NCBI GenBank assembly: GCA_022824525.1
Contig: JAJDZT010000143.1
Location: forward strand, 1-64,000
From: Silicimonas sp.
Lineage (GTDB): Bacteria > Pseudomonadota > Alphaproteobacteria > Rhodobacterales > Rhodobacteraceae
Direction of reading: 5' to 3'
DNA: 64,000 nucleotides
A program made the position numbers and the translations under genes. Positions 11,298 through 20,431 of the stretch are shown in pieces. Position 1 is the first letter of the stretch; every line of letters starts with the position of its first letter. A model generated the notes under the pieces. That model did not search any database. It had not been told where the DNA came from and was given only the letters and a program-made list of their open reading frames with translations.

Positions 11298-11900
11298 ATG
11301 CGCCCAGCTAATGAAGCAATTCTTGTAATCGATGTGCAGAACGACTTTTGCCCGGGTGGGGCGCTCGCCGTTGCGGGAGGCGACGAAATCGTCGCTCCCA
11401 TCAATGCACTCATGCCTGAGTACTCTGTGAGAGTGTTTACGCAGGATTGGCATCCTGCTGATCACCTAAGCTTTGCGTCACAACACGGCGCCGACCCGAT
11501 GACAGTGACGGAAATGCCGTATGGACCACAGGTCCTCTGGCCAGATCACTGCATCATCGGGTCTGAAGGTGCTGACTTTCATGGCAGACTGGATGACCGC
11601 TTGGCTGATATGATCATCCGGAAAGGGTTTCGCCGGGAAATCGACAGCTACTCGGCTTTCTTCGAAAACGACCACAAAACCCCCACTGGCCTTGAGGGTT
11701 ATCTTAAAACCAGAGGGGTCGACACCATCACCATGGTGGGCCTCGCAACGGATTTTTGCGTGAACTACTCCGCCGTCGATGCCGCAAGACTTGGGTTCAC
11801 CGTCACGGTCGTGGAGAGCCTATGCCGGGCGATCGACTTCGACGGTTCACTGGAAGCTGCAAGAGAGTCCATGGTGGGCGCAGGAGTCACGCTCGCCTAA
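11298..11900 (+). CDS. pncA: Nicotinamidase/pyrazinamidase
   Basis: PncA deamidates nicotinamide to nicotinate for NAD salvage. The 200-residue form starting at MRPANEAILVIDVQNDFCPGG carries the catalytic triad: Asp12, Lys109 (IIRKGF) and Cys154 (ATDFCVNYSA). The metal site D-W-H-P-A-D-H (50-56) is also present. ATG 11298 has a clear GCGGAGGGA ribosome binding site, whereas the frame's earlier ATG at 11271 does not. It ends 3 bp before the stop of the next gene on the opposite strand. Confidence 0.95.
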   Translation: MRPANEAILVIDVQNDFCPGGALAVAGGDEIVAPINALMPEYSVRVFTQDWHPADHLSFASQHGADPMTVTEMPYGPQVLWPDHCIIGSEGADFHGRLDDRLADMIIRKGFRREIDSYSAFFENDHKTPTGLEGYLKTRGVDTITMVGLATDFCVNYSAVDAARLGFTVTVVESLCRAIDFDGSLEAARESMVGAGVTLA

Positions 11901-11903
11901 CTT

Positions 11904-12404
11904 TCAGAAGCCGGGCGCAGGCGTCGACAGCGGGCGCGACAGAACACGTTGAGGCGCGCTTGGCACGTCTGCCAACGTGATGCGGGGCATGATCGCTCTA
12001 CGAACCTTGGCAAACGTCTTCCTTTCGCGCTTAACAGGCTCGGCTGCATCGGCAGCGGCAAGAAAAGCACCTACGTCGAACCCGTTCCAGTCCGCGTTTT
12101 CAGGTAGATTTTCCAAGTTTTTGCGCAGTCGATTCAGAACTTCTGCTCTTCCTTCTGTATCCTCTACCGGGAAACCGCCGCCGCGAATACCGCGGTCATA
12201 ACTCGTCAGGCCGAACCCAGCATCCAGAAAGCAATCACGAACCTCTTCCGAAGCTGTGGCGATCGCTTCGACAGCTTTCGGATCTCGGAAAAGTGCAAGC
12301 TGTTGCGCTGCCTGTTCTTCAATATCGAACGCGGCCAGAAGCTTTGAGTATTTTTGCCGAATCTCAACCGGAGTCGCTGCAAACATATAGAAATCGTAAG
12401 TCAT
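11904..12404 (-). CDS. Conserved soluble protein of unknown function
   Basis: The 166 residues begin TYDFYMFAATPVEIRQKYSK, continue with an alpha-helical acidic middle (VEAIATASEEVRDCFLDAGFGL, a GIRGGGFPVED turn) and end in a basic, proline-rich tail. No membrane helix, signal peptide or known catalytic motif is visible. TTAGGATGAGCC precedes the ATG. It lies convergent to pncA and divergent to icd. I cannot assign a family; a Rhodobacterales-restricted gene is likely. Confidence 0.72.
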   Translation of the reverse strand: MTYDFYMFAATPVEIRQKYSKLLAAFDIEEQAAQQLALFRDPKAVEAIATASEEVRDCFLDAGFGLTSYDRGIRGGGFPVEDTEGRAEVLNRLRKNLENLPENADWNGFDVGAFLAAADAAEPVKRERKTFAKVRRAIMPRITLADVPSAPQRVLSRPLSTPAPGF

Positions 12405-12573
12405 GGCTCATCCTAACCAACTGCGTAACACACCCGTTGTTAACCCTACTTGTGGTCATTACTTGGGCGTAACTGAGACTTTGCGTTTCCGGTTCGTATA
12501 CAAATGGATACGCAACTTCCCTTTGTGCTGACCCTGCGCTATCCCACGCTCGAACCGACAAAGGAGCCCGCCC

Positions 12574-13785
12574 ATGTCGAAGATCAAAGTCGATAACCCA
12601 ATCGTCGATATGAACGGCGATGAGATGACCCGTATTATCTGGGATTTCATCAAGGAGAGGCTCATATCGCCCTATCTCGATGTCGAACTGCTGGACTACG
12701 ACTTATCTATCCAGAACCGGGATGCGACCAACGATCAAATCACCGTCGACGCGGCAGAGAAAACCAAGGAAGTCGGTGTTGCTGTCAAATGCGCCACGAT
12801 CACTACAGATGAGGCGCGAGTTGAAGAGTTTGGCCTGAAGAAGATGTGGCGTTCGCCCAACGGAACGATCCGAAACATCTTGGGCGGCGTGATCTTTCGT
12901 CAGCCAATCATTTGCAAGAATGTGCCCCGCCTGGTCCCGGGGTGGACCCAACCCATCGTTGTCGGCCGTCATGCCTATGGCGACCAATATCGTGCCACGG
13001 ACTTCACCTTTCCCGGGCCGGGCAAGCTGACGCTCAAGTTTGAGGGCACCAATGGCGATGTGATCGAGCGGGAGGTTTTCGATGCACCGGACGCAGGCGT
13101 TGCGATGGCAATGTACAACCTGGATCCGTCGATCTACGACTTCGCAAGAGCCAGCTTCAACTACGGCCTGAACCTTGGTTGGCCGGTCTATCTCTCGACC
13201 AAGAACACTATCCTGAAAGCCTATGACGGGCGCTTCAAGGATATTTTCGAAGAAGTCTACGAGGCTGAATTCAAGGATAAGTTCGAAGAAAAGAAGATCT
13301 GGTACGAGCATCGCTTGATCGACGATATGGTGGCCTCGTCGCTCAAATGGTCCGGCGGATATGTCTGGGCTTGCAAGAACTACGATGGCGACGTGCAATC
13401 TGATACGGTCGCACAAGGATTTGGATCGCTTGGTCTCATGGCATCGATCCTCATGACGCCTGACGGAAAGATCGTGGAGTCAGAGGCTGCGCATGGCACG
13501 GTCACTCGACATTATCGCCAGCATCAGGAGGGACAGGCGACTTCGACCAATTCCACTGCATCGATCTTTGCTTGGACAGGTGGCCTTCGCCACCGCGCGA
13601 AGCTTGACGGAAACGATGCACTGATGGGCTTCGCGCAGACACTTGAAAAGGTCGTCGTAGACACGATCGAAAGCGGCCATATGACCAAGGACCTGGCACT
13701 TTTGGTCGGACCCGATCAGGGCTGGCTCACCACCACCGGGTTTCTCGACAAGATCGATGAGAACCTGGCAAAAGCCCTGAGTTGA
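12574..13785 (+). CDS. icd: NADP-dependent isocitrate dehydrogenase (homodimeric, eukaryote-like type)
   Basis: Icd oxidises isocitrate to 2-oxoglutarate with NADP in the TCA cycle. The 403-residue protein belongs to the type shared by alphaproteobacteria and mitochondria, with [11 protein letters not shown], the substrate-binding region [13 protein letters not shown], the YGDQYRATD loop, and [17 protein letters not shown] near the C-terminus. AAAGGAG precedes the ATG at a 7-base spacing. The 169-bp region upstream separates it from the divergent hypothetical gene and should hold its promoter. It is followed by a tRNA gene. Confidence 0.97.
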   Translation: MSKIKVDNPIVDMNGDEMTRIIWDFIKERLISPYLDVELLDYDLSIQNRDATNDQITVDAAEKTKEVGVAVKCATITTDEARVEEFGLKKMWRSPNGTIRNILGGVIFRQPIICKNVPRLVPGWTQPIVVGRHAYGDQYRATDFTFPGPGKLTLKFEGTNGDVIEREVFDAPDAGVAMAMYNLDPSIYDFARASFNYGLNLGWPVYLSTKNTILKAYDGRFKDIFEEVYEAEFKDKFEEKKIWYEHRLIDDMVASSLKWSGGYVWACKNYDGDVQSDTVAQGFGSLGLMASILMTPDGKIVESEAAHGTVTRHYRQHQEGQATSTNSTASIFAWTGGLRHRAKLDGNDALMGFAQTLEKVVVDTIESGHMTKDLALLVGPDQGWLTTTGFLDKIDENLAKALS

Positions 13786-13869
13786 CCGAGGCTTAACGAT
13801 CAGCGTTCGGTGCGGGGGATGGACGAAATCCCTGCACTGGGCGGAGCAAGATTGGCTAGTAAGGTTTTC

Positions 13870-13945
13870 TGGTGCCGCTGAAGGGACTCGAACCCCCGAC
13901 CCCATCATTACGAATGACGTGCTCTACCAGCTGAGCTACAGCGGC
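13870..13945 (-). tRNA. tRNA-Thr, anticodon CGU
   Basis: On the minus strand the 76-nt sequence folds into a full cloverleaf: acceptor GCCGCTG paired with CAGCGGC, D-arm GCTC...GAGC, anticodon loop TTCGTAA giving anticodon CGT (reads ACG, threonine), T-loop TTCGAGT, and an encoded 3' ACCA. The T-stem contains two G-U pairs. The gene stands between icd and the signalling locus. Confidence 0.96.
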
Positions 13946-14018
13946 GACGCCGGAGCGTGTAAACCTTTGACGGAAAGCACGCAAGGCGCAAATCACCAAC
14001 CTGTGTGGTCAGACCAAC

Positions 14019-15179
14019 CTACAGTCCAAGTGACCAAGGCGTGGCACCTGGTCGGCTTTTCCGCGATTTGATACGTGCCTTTGTAGCCACTTTTGACACC
14101 GGCCGCGCAACGTTCTTCGGCATGTTTTTGATCGCCATCGAAACCGTACGCGGGGCTGGCGCGGGCTTCCGGACACCAGGGGTCGAACTGTTCAGCAGTC
14201 TCGAGCGAGAAGCCAGCTTCCCCAGCTGCACAGAATAGGCTTTGTCTGAGATTGGGCGAGAAAGAACCTGCTCCATGGCTTCGTCGTTTTCATCTCGGAC
14301 ATCCAAGTCTGGATCGTTGGTGATGTCGGTGCGAGTTTCGTCAAGTTCCATCGAAGCTTCCGTTTCGATGGCTGCCCCCTCAGCCTCGCCGGCTTCTTCA
14401 GAATAACGCATGAGAAGCACGTCACCGGCATCCAATGCCGACTGGAGAAGGAGATCGATTTCCTTCTTGATCGTTTTCACGATCTGCGCGCCGCCGGCTT
14501 CCCGGAACTCCTCTTTGTCGACGCCGCCTTCGGCGTCCTTGGCTTCCTGTGCACGGCGGGGATCCACGCGCAGGATCTCGACAAACTCCTGTGCGATCCC
14601 TTTCCAACTTTGGAATTCCATTTTGGGCGAAAGCACCAGATAGCTGTGGTCTCGGAGTCGGTCCGGAACGTTTTCCCAGACTTCCGCCAATTCAGGCGTC
14701 AGCTCGGCGCCGGCCCACAGCGCGATGTCTGTTGCAGGGAGTGTTTTGTCCACATCCACGCAAAGCTGTTCCGGGTCTTTTTCAGCAGCTACGAGGATGG
14801 AGATCTTCTTAAGCACAGGAAGATCAACATAAATACGGACGCGCGAAGGGTTATCCTCAAACAACCGCCGAAACTGCGTTCCATCTATGCGTTCCTGAGT
14901 ACCGTCGCGAAATTGGAGTCGCGCGTGTGCTTTCTCGCTGTAAAGAAACTGAATGCGGGCGCGAGGAATCGACGGCGACACCACGGGCTGGCCAATCATG
15001 AGATTGATCAGTGAAATTGCGTGTCGAGGATCCGTGCCAAATACCGTCAACCGCAGCGGCTGCTCTATGCGGCGCAAACATTGCTCCAACATAAAGCGAT
15101 CCGCTCGGCTGAGTTCAGCACTTTCCTCGAGCCGTTTCAAACGGCGCGCGGTATCCTTTAGCCTTCCGTCGTCCGACAT
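14019..15179 (-). CDS. Dynamin-like pseudo-GTPase without a P-loop (candidate)
   Basis: The 386-residue protein is last in the kinase-FHA-phosphatase gene line, 6 bp after the PP2C gene. Residues 41-190 follow the order of a dynamin-family G domain: a first strand LRLTVFGT, a helix SLINLMIGQPVVSPS like the LLNALLGEPVLP of bacterial dynamins, a beta-hairpin ARLQFRDG, and later a strand SYLVLSPKM where the NKxD/TKxD motif would be. The Walker A consensus GxxxxGK[ST] is absent: from Gly48 the segment reads GTDPRHAI, and the DxxG motif is also missing. GTP binding is therefore unlikely. The rest is helical and acidic (about 225-315) with a basic C-terminus (330-386). Homology to dynamins is inference from pattern; the gene itself is well supported. 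Confidence 0.8.
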   Translation of the reverse strand: MSDDGRLKDTARRLKRLEESAELSRADRFMLEQCLRRIEQPLRLTVFGTDPRHAISLINLMIGQPVVSPSIPRARIQFLYSEKAHARLQFRDGTQERIDGTQFRRLFEDNPSRVRIYVDLPVLKKISILVAAEKDPEQLCVDVDKTLPATDIALWAGAELTPELAEVWENVPDRLRDHSYLVLSPKMEFQSWKGIAQEFVEILRVDPRRAQEAKDAEGGVDKEEFREAGGAQIVKTIKKEIDLLLQSALDAGDVLLMRYSEEAGEAEGAAIETEASMELDETRTDITNDPDLDVRDENDEAMEQVLSRPISDKAYSVQLGKLASRSRLLNSSTPGVRKPAPAPRTVSMAIKNMPKNVARPVSKVATKARIKSRKSRPGATPWSLGL

Positions 15180-15185
15180 TGTCCC

Positions 15186-16124
15186 CTAGCCACCCGTTGC
15201 TGATTGAGCGACGTCCTTATCCTGTTCTGCGTTAGTTGAGACCCCGCTCATCATCGCCTCGTCAGCGAGACGCGTTGAGTGGAAGTCGACTTCTGTGACG
15301 TTCGTACGACGCTGCGGACGTATTACCGGCTTTTCGTGACGAACTTTGACCACTGCAAAAGAGATGTTGTCCTGCTCAGGATCGTCCAATCCCTTCACCG
15401 CTTGCAAAAGCGCGTTTGCAATATCGGCACTTGGTTTGCGGCGGTTGCGCGTGATGATCTTGGCGATCTGCTTGTCTTCAAGGAACTGAAGACCGTCGCT
15501 GGAAACCACAACAATGTCACCGGCCTTGAGTTCAAGCGCCAAGCCACGGTTGTCCATCCGAGGAATCTTGCCGCCCGCAACTGCGGAAGTCAGGCAATTC
15601 CGGTCGGGGTGAGTTTTGGCATCCTCCGGGCGGATGGCGCCCGCTGCGACCATCGCATCAATCTGTGGCGCCATGGAGTGGTCTTCGTTGACCTGTTCCA
15701 GGTTGCCACCGCGATAGTGATAAAGCGGGCTGTCGCCAACCGAACTCCAGTACATGCGGCTGCCCGCCATGACGGCAGCAACAACCGTGGAACCCATGCC
15801 TCTGGCTTCCGAGTTCTCGTTCATCGCATCGCGAACACAGTCGTTGGCGTTCGTGATCGCGCTTAGCATCAATTGCGGAAGATGCTCGGCATGATCAAAG
15901 AACATGTCACTATGGAACTTCAGCTCGCTGTAGACTTCGGTGACAACGGTCTTGCTGGCGAGGTCGCCGGCGGAATGCCCGCCCATACCATCAGCCAAGA
16001 CCACGATCCCGCAGTCATCTCCAACCGCAAAGTCGGAAACGAGAGAGTCTTCTTGGTAGTCGCGCCCACCACGGTCAAGAGCGGATGCAACGTCGAAGCG
16101 GGGTTCAGGCAATCTCCACATCAT
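15186..16124 (-). CDS. PP2C-family Ser/Thr protein phosphatase
   Basis: PP2C (PPM) enzymes remove phosphate from Ser/Thr using two metal ions. The 312-residue cytoplasmic protein has the metal and phosphate motifs in order: RGGRDYQEDS (Arg and acidic residues 18-27), LADGMGGHSAGD (43-54), a GMGSTVVAAV strand, WSSVGDSPLY, VSSDGL, and DPEQDNISFAVVKV near 250. A non-conserved tail of about 50 residues follows. Its first codons overlap the end of the FHA gene by 20 bp. With the neighbouring kinases it makes a write/erase pair. Two adjacent ATGs could serve as the start. Confidence 0.93.
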   Translation of the reverse strand: MMWRLPEPRFDVASALDRGGRDYQEDSLVSDFAVGDDCGIVVLADGMGGHSAGDLASKTVVTEVYSELKFHSDMFFDHAEHLPQLMLSAITNANDCVRDAMNENSEARGMGSTVVAAVMAGSRMYWSSVGDSPLYHYRGGNLEQVNEDHSMAPQIDAMVAAGAIRPEDAKTHPDRNCLTSAVAGGKIPRMDNRGLALELKAGDIVVVSSDGLQFLEDKQIAKIITRNRRKPSADIANALLQAVKGLDDPEQDNISFAVVKVRHEKPVIRPQRRTNVTEVDFHSTRLADEAMMSGVSTNAEQDKDVAQSATGG

Positions 16125-16758
16125 CGTCGTCGGTCCCTTCCTCAGTTTCAGCGATATCCCAATTAAACTTCTTCGAGCAGAGCGCTACGAAACGCAGCTT
16201 CGTCTCCCCGAGTTCGATCTCGTTACCATCTTTCAAATCGCTGGTGCTGACGACAGGCTTGCCGTTCAGGCGAACGATGTTGGATTTGCCGCCATGGCCC
16301 AACAGGAACGTGTGTTCCTTCGGATCATAAACGATTGCAGCGTGGTTCTCGCGCGAAATGGCTTGGTCGCCAAAGTCGAGCTGAATTGCCTGGTCTTCGC
16401 CACGTCCGATTTGGGACATGCCGGATTTGATTGCGAAGCACTCACCAAGACCAGGTCCCTTGACGACCATGACAAGCCCAACGGGAAACTTGAAATGACC
16501 TGTTTCGGTCGTCGTCTTGTCCTCACCAAACAGGTCAACGACGCGCCCATCAGACGTATCAAAGCCCATCAGACGGGTCTTGTTGCTGTTAACCGGACGG
16601 CGGCGCTTACGCAGAAGCGGGTCTTCCAATGAAGCTTCTGGCGGCATTGGTGCCGGAGCCGAAGTCGGTGCTGGCGCTGCTGCTGCTGTCTGCTCTTCCG
16701 GTGTCAGGACAACCGTCTGCTCAGGCTTTTTGCGCGATTTCCTTCGAAACAGAAACAC
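16105..16758 (-). CDS. FHA-domain phosphothreonine-binding protein
   Basis: FHA domains bind phosphothreonine peptides. The 217-residue protein starts at GTG 16758, chosen because AGGAG lies 7 bases upstream and this start clears the kinase stop by 34 bp; an ATG at 16845 would overlap the kinase gene. A basic N-terminus (LFRRKSRKK) and an Ala/Pro linker lead to the FHA core at about 95-195, with SQIGRG (116-120), ISRENHAA (134-141) and RLNGKPV. A threonine cluster KTTTET at 81-86, just before the domain, is a possible kinase target, as in GarA-type FHA proteins. The tail is very acidic. Confidence 0.91.
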   Translation of the reverse strand: MFLFRRKSRKKPEQTVVLTPEEQTAAAAPAPTSAPAPMPPEASLEDPLLRKRRRPVNSNKTRLMGFDTSDGRVVDLFGEDKTTTETGHFKFPVGLVMVVKGPGLGECFAIKSGMSQIGRGEDQAIQLDFGDQAISRENHAAIVYDPKEHTFLLGHGGKSNIVRLNGKPVVSTSDLKDGNEIELGETKLRFVALCSKKFNWDIAETEEGTDDDDVEIA

Positions 16759-16792
16759 GTGCTTTCTCCTTGTTGATCCTAGTTCGCCTTGT

Positions 16793-19111
16793 TCAATTGC
16801 CGATCGACGCGAGATTGAAGGCTTCGACCCAAATCTCTCCGTCACGGCTTACAGCGAAGCTGAATGTTGATGTTCCGCTTGCGAGTTCTCTTTCCAAGAT
16901 GGTCTGGAGCGAGTTCGGACCATCCAGGTCTTCCCAGGTCGCTACAAAGGAGACCAATTGGTCGCCAACCTTGAAATTTGAAGCGCTCGGTGCGTCGACG
17001 ACGACCGTCGCCCAACCTGTATCCGACTTTCGAGAAACAAAGCGGAGCCCGTTCAGCAGAAGCGTATGCTTCTCCGTACCAAGCGCCAACGTTCGTTCTG
17101 TCACAGCCGTGTTAAGGCCGGTATCCACCCCAAGGGTAACCTCGATGTTCCCGTCTGCATTTGCAGTAGTGAGAGATTCCAGCTTGGTCTGGATGTCAGC
17201 GTTGTTCTGAACAACGTCACCGTTAATCGAAACGATGCGCATGTTGTTGGACAACCAGCTCGGGGCACCATCTTCGACGGAAGCGATAACACCTTGCTGC
17301 CAGCCCGAGAGCGTAAACGGCAGTGTCGGAACAAACCGCGTCACAACCGAAGGAACACTAACAGGCTCCTGAGGCGCTGGCGCTGGTGCTTCCGCAGCAG
17401 CTGGTGGCTGGTTCCGCGTGCGCGAGGACACCAACTCGGGCTGTGACTTCGCCATCGAAACGAAGAAGTCGACAGCGGAAGTATCTGTGTCACCTGCTGC
17501 AGGTGTTTCCGGCGTGGCAGGCGCAGTGTCCTCTGCGACGATTGCAGGAGCTTCGGGCGGCGCCGTGTCGACCACTGGCTCGCTGATCCGTGCGGCGGCC
17601 AAGGCAACATCCATTGTCAACGCAGGTCTCGGCTTTGGAGCCGTCAGCTGCTCCGGCAACGCCACGATGCTCGCCGGGACCGCTGTCGATACGTCATCCT
17701 GCGATGCAGGAGTAGGCAGATCGGCGATCTCAACAGCAACGCTGTCATTTGCTGCGAATTCTTCTACGACAGTAGGCTCAACCTCGGCTGGTGTCTCCAC
17801 CACAGGCGCTGCGGCTGGTGCCTCAGGCGCCACGGCGACCTGTTCGCTTGGCTCAGTCTCGGTCGGTTGTACCTCGATCGGTGTCGGAACCGTCGTAGGA
17901 AGCGAGGCAACAAAGTCGCTCGACGTTTCCTGTGACGGTGCCGTCGAAGTAATCGGTGCTTCACTCGCAGTGGCCGGAGCTTCATTTGCGGCGATAGCTT
18001 CGCCTTGCGTAACCACCGTCGTACCTTCGCTTGGCTCAGTGCCAGTGAATACGAAGTAGCCAATGCCGGCCGCGGCAACCAAAGCCGTTCCGCCGAGCAA
18101 CAGGCCCATGTTGGGCTTTTTGTCCGTATTGGCCGCTGCATTGGTAGCCGCTTGCGGCACAGTCTTGGAGGTAACTGAACCTTCGCCACCTTCCATGTGC
18201 TGTAGCCATTCTTCCGCACTTTCCATGCGATCGCGGGGAAGAATTGCCATGGCTTTGTCGAGGGCCGTCGTAAACCGTTTTGAATAGGCATCCGTCTTGT
18301 CACCAAGCGGCACGTACGGATCGTCGTCGCCCGCGGCACAAGCCGAAAGGCGCCACTGACTATCAGGCGGCAGTTCCCTGGTGATCAGGTGATAGAAGCT
18401 TGCCGCAAGCGAATACAGGTCGCAGGACGGTCCCTGATCGCTGCCAGCAATATAGAATTCCTGAGGCGAATACCCGTCCTTAACAACACGCAGCGCTGAA
18501 AGCATGCGCGTAACTTTTTCGTTCCTGCTTTCGCGCGCTGCGCCAAAATCGATCAGTTTGGGTTCGCCCGTCTCATCAATAATGATGTTGTCGGGCGAGA
18601 TATCCCGATGCAGCATCCCAAGCTGATGGATGTGGCCGATGGCGCCCAGTACCTTCTTCAAATAGCCTTCAACCAGCTCAGGCTTCAGACTATCCGGGTC
18701 CTCTTCGAGAATTTCGAGCAGGTCACGACCATGCACGTAGTCGAGCGCCATGTACGCCGTGTTGTTTTCTTCAAAAACCTGGTGAACGCCTACGATGTTA
18801 GGATGGTTTGCCTTCGCCAGGCTCATCGCCTCTTGCGAAAACATCCGCACAATTGACTTCAGTTCGTTCTGATGGGCACGGGATCGCGGCGTCACCGAAG
18901 TGTTCTGGCGACGGCAGAAGCTTCCCGGGAAGCACTCTTTGATAACAACCCGACGATCAAGGCTGTCTTTGGCGAGATACGTGATGCCGAAGCCGCCAGC
19001 GGCCAAAAACCCTTCGATGGTATACTGACCGAGCATCAACTTGGTACCCGGCTTCAATTCATCGACGAATTCTTCCTCGTCCATCTGAGAAGCGGTGTTT
19101 TCAAGGCTCAT
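16793..19111 (-). CDS. Transmembrane Ser/Thr protein kinase with PDZ-like C-terminal domain (kinase 1)
   Basis: The 772-residue protein has a cytoplasmic kinase domain (about 30-310) with the glycine loop AAGGFGITYLAKDS, ATP-anchoring Lys58 (VVIKECFP), catalytic Asp170 in HRDISPDN, the metal Asp188 in IDFGAAR, and SPQE in place of APE. A single transmembrane helix follows (about 336-357), then a roughly 230-residue Ala/Pro/Thr/Glu-rich linker and a C-terminal periplasmic part (about 590-772) with two PDZ-like units (WLSNNMRIVSINGDVV, KVGDQLVSFVA). ATG 19111 has AAGGG upstream; the ATG at 19138 lacks one. It heads the line kinase-FHA-PP2C-pseudo-GTPase. The second kinase at 20432 is a clear paralogue. 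Confidence 0.93.
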   Translation of the reverse strand: MSLENTASQMDEEEFVDELKPGTKLMLGQYTIEGFLAAGGFGITYLAKDSLDRRVVIKECFPGSFCRRQNTSVTPRSRAHQNELKSIVRMFSQEAMSLAKANHPNIVGVHQVFEENNTAYMALDYVHGRDLLEILEEDPDSLKPELVEGYLKKVLGAIGHIHQLGMLHRDISPDNIIIDETGEPKLIDFGAARESRNEKVTRMLSALRVVKDGYSPQEFYIAGSDQGPSCDLYSLAASFYHLITRELPPDSQWRLSACAAGDDDPYVPLGDKTDAYSKRFTTALDKAMAILPRDRMESAEEWLQHMEGGEGSVTSKTVPQAATNAAANTDKKPNMGLLLGGTALVAAAGIGYFVFTGTEPSEGTTVVTQGEAIAANEAPATASEAPITSTAPSQETSSDFVASLPTTVPTPIEVQPTETEPSEQVAVAPEAPAAAPVVETPAEVEPTVVEEFAANDSVAVEIADLPTPASQDDVSTAVPASIVALPEQLTAPKPRPALTMDVALAAARISEPVVDTAPPEAPAIVAEDTAPATPETPAAGDTDTSAVDFFVSMAKSQPELVSSRTRNQPPAAAEAPAPAPQEPVSVPSVVTRFVPTLPFTLSGWQQGVIASVEDGAPSWLSNNMRIVSINGDVVQNNADIQTKLESLTTANADGNIEVTLGVDTGLNTAVTERTLALGTEKHTLLLNGLRFVSRKSDTGWATVVVDAPSASNFKVGDQLVSFVATWEDLDGPNSLQTILERELASGTSTFSFAVSRDGEIWVEAFNLASIGN

Positions 19112-19441
19112 CGCCCTTACCCCATATGCTTTCAACACTTAAGTTCCGTAGAAAGCTGCGGGAAAAATCAGTCTCTTTTAAGGTTAAGCCTTGTTTAACC
19201 CGGGAAGAATGTAAGGCACCGGGCCGCATTGCCGACACAATTGGTTCCAATTTCGGAATAGATGACCTGCCATCGGCAGTATTGATTACGAAATTTGCAT
19301 ACGGATTCACGAACGATCTGCCATGGATCGAAGCACTATCCACACATTCTGCGCGCGCAACTTGAATACTAATGTCGTTCTGACAGAGATATCACCGCCC
19401 AAAACGCTATGTTGCAGGTCCCAGCTGAAGAAGAGACCCGA
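19112..19441. promoter_or_regulatory. 330-bp intergenic region before kinase 1
   Basis: No credible gene is seen. The region lies between the stop of the small secreted protein gene and the kinase 1 start, both on the minus strand, so it probably contains a promoter for the kinase-FHA-PP2C-pseudo-GTPase line. A short inverted repeat GTTAA-gccttgt-TTAAC sits at about 19183-19199. I cannot place -35/-10 boxes with confidence. Confidence 0.4.
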
Positions 19442-20014
19442 TCAGATTGGATCAGGCTTGGGCGCAAACGGATCGTTACCAGTCGCCCGAGCTTTGTTGG
19501 CCTGGGTCATCGCAGCCTGGCAATCCAACATGGACGCAACTGCTTCCGCCGCACCAGCGAGAGCCAGATTGGCGATCTCGGATCCGTCATGCACGACACT
19601 CACTGTTCCCATAGCGGTAAACTCGTGCATGAAATGGGACGCCTGTTGATCTTCCATCGGAACCGACAGAACCAAACTCGGCAAAATATCATTCCAGCGA
19701 TACCCTTTAGCGGTACCGGCCCACGCTTCTTGGCCGCCGAACGCAACTTCAAGGTCGTAATCCTGCCCACTCTTCAACGAGTCCCAATGGATGCTGGCAA
19801 CGATGAACTGCACGTTCTGTTGCGTGGCATTGAATTGGAAGCGGAGGAAGAGATCGTCTTCAAACCCCGAAATGATGAAACAGGAGTCATCGATGGTCCG
19901 ATCGATGGCAACACTCCACCCCTGGATGTTGTCCTTCCAGGTAACCGTATCGTCGGCAATCGCGGTTCCCGCGAACAACACTGCGCATACTGCGCCACTT
20001 GCAACCTTTAACAT
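19442..20014 (-). CDS. Exported protein of unknown function in the kinase locus
   Basis: The 190-residue product starts with a signal peptide (LKVASGAVCAVLFAGTAIA, cleavage likely before DDTVTW) and continues as a mixed alpha/beta periplasmic domain with two cysteines (DDSCFIIS, LDCQAA). Start ATG 20014 is preceded by AAGGGG; a longer frame from 20110 adds 32 residues before the signal peptide and is unlikely. No family is recognised. Its place between two sensor kinases with periplasmic domains suggests an exported partner or ligand-binding protein; this is inference from position only. Confidence 0.8.
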   Translation of the reverse strand: MLKVASGAVCAVLFAGTAIADDTVTWKDNIQGWSVAIDRTIDDSCFIISGFEDDLFLRFQFNATQQNVQFIVASIHWDSLKSGQDYDLEVAFGGQEAWAGTAKGYRWNDILPSLVLSVPMEDQQASHFMHEFTAMGTVSVVHDGSEIANLALAGAAEAVASMLDCQAAMTQANKARATGNDPFAPKPDPI

Positions 20015-20431
20015 GAACTTTAGCCCCTTGCTTTGCTCGAATTTGCTAACACAATTTCGCCACATTGTAGGTACGGCTGGTGTGAACAAACTGTTTCCCA
20101 ATGAACTCAACGACTTGATTGCTTAACGAATTTTCCACTGAACGTCTTTCTGCAGTGCAACATTTTCCATCCATCCGGATCAGATTAACTTATTGTATTT
20201 TAATAAAATTTATCGGCCTGCGCTGTGTCGCTCGCTATCGGCACGTGGCGAAAACGGACCTTCACACACTCGGCACTATGTGCTGGAAATGACAAAATAA
20301 TCAGCGAATACCGGGCGTTTCGAATTTAGCGCAAATTCCCCACATTTGCCGCTCTTTGATGCCACTTTCTTCAGACATCTTTCGAGAAAAGCTCCTTCCG
20401 CATGTGCGGACGAAAATAAGTGGGTTTGCCT
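20015..20431. promoter_or_regulatory. 417-bp divergent promoter region between secreted protein and kinase 2
   Basis: No gene is seen. The two flanking genes point away from each other, so at least two promoters are expected. The middle (about 20180-20215) is strongly AT-rich, unlike the surrounding coding DNA. An imperfect palindrome CCGCATGTGCGG (20398-20409; arms CCGCA/TGCGG) lies 22 bp before the kinase 2 start and could be an operator or a leader hairpin. Exact promoter elements cannot be assigned by eye. Confidence 0.45.

Noticed and set aside
10222..11328. Long plus-strand open frame of 368 residues
   Set aside because: It is antisense to trhO, whose catalytic and cysteine motifs are intact; the plus-strand product has no recognisable motif.
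17418..18059. Plus-strand Ala/Ser/Thr/Val-rich repetitive frame that looks like an adhesin
   Set aside because: It is the antisense reading of the Ala/Pro/Glu linker of kinase 1; composition follows from that linker.
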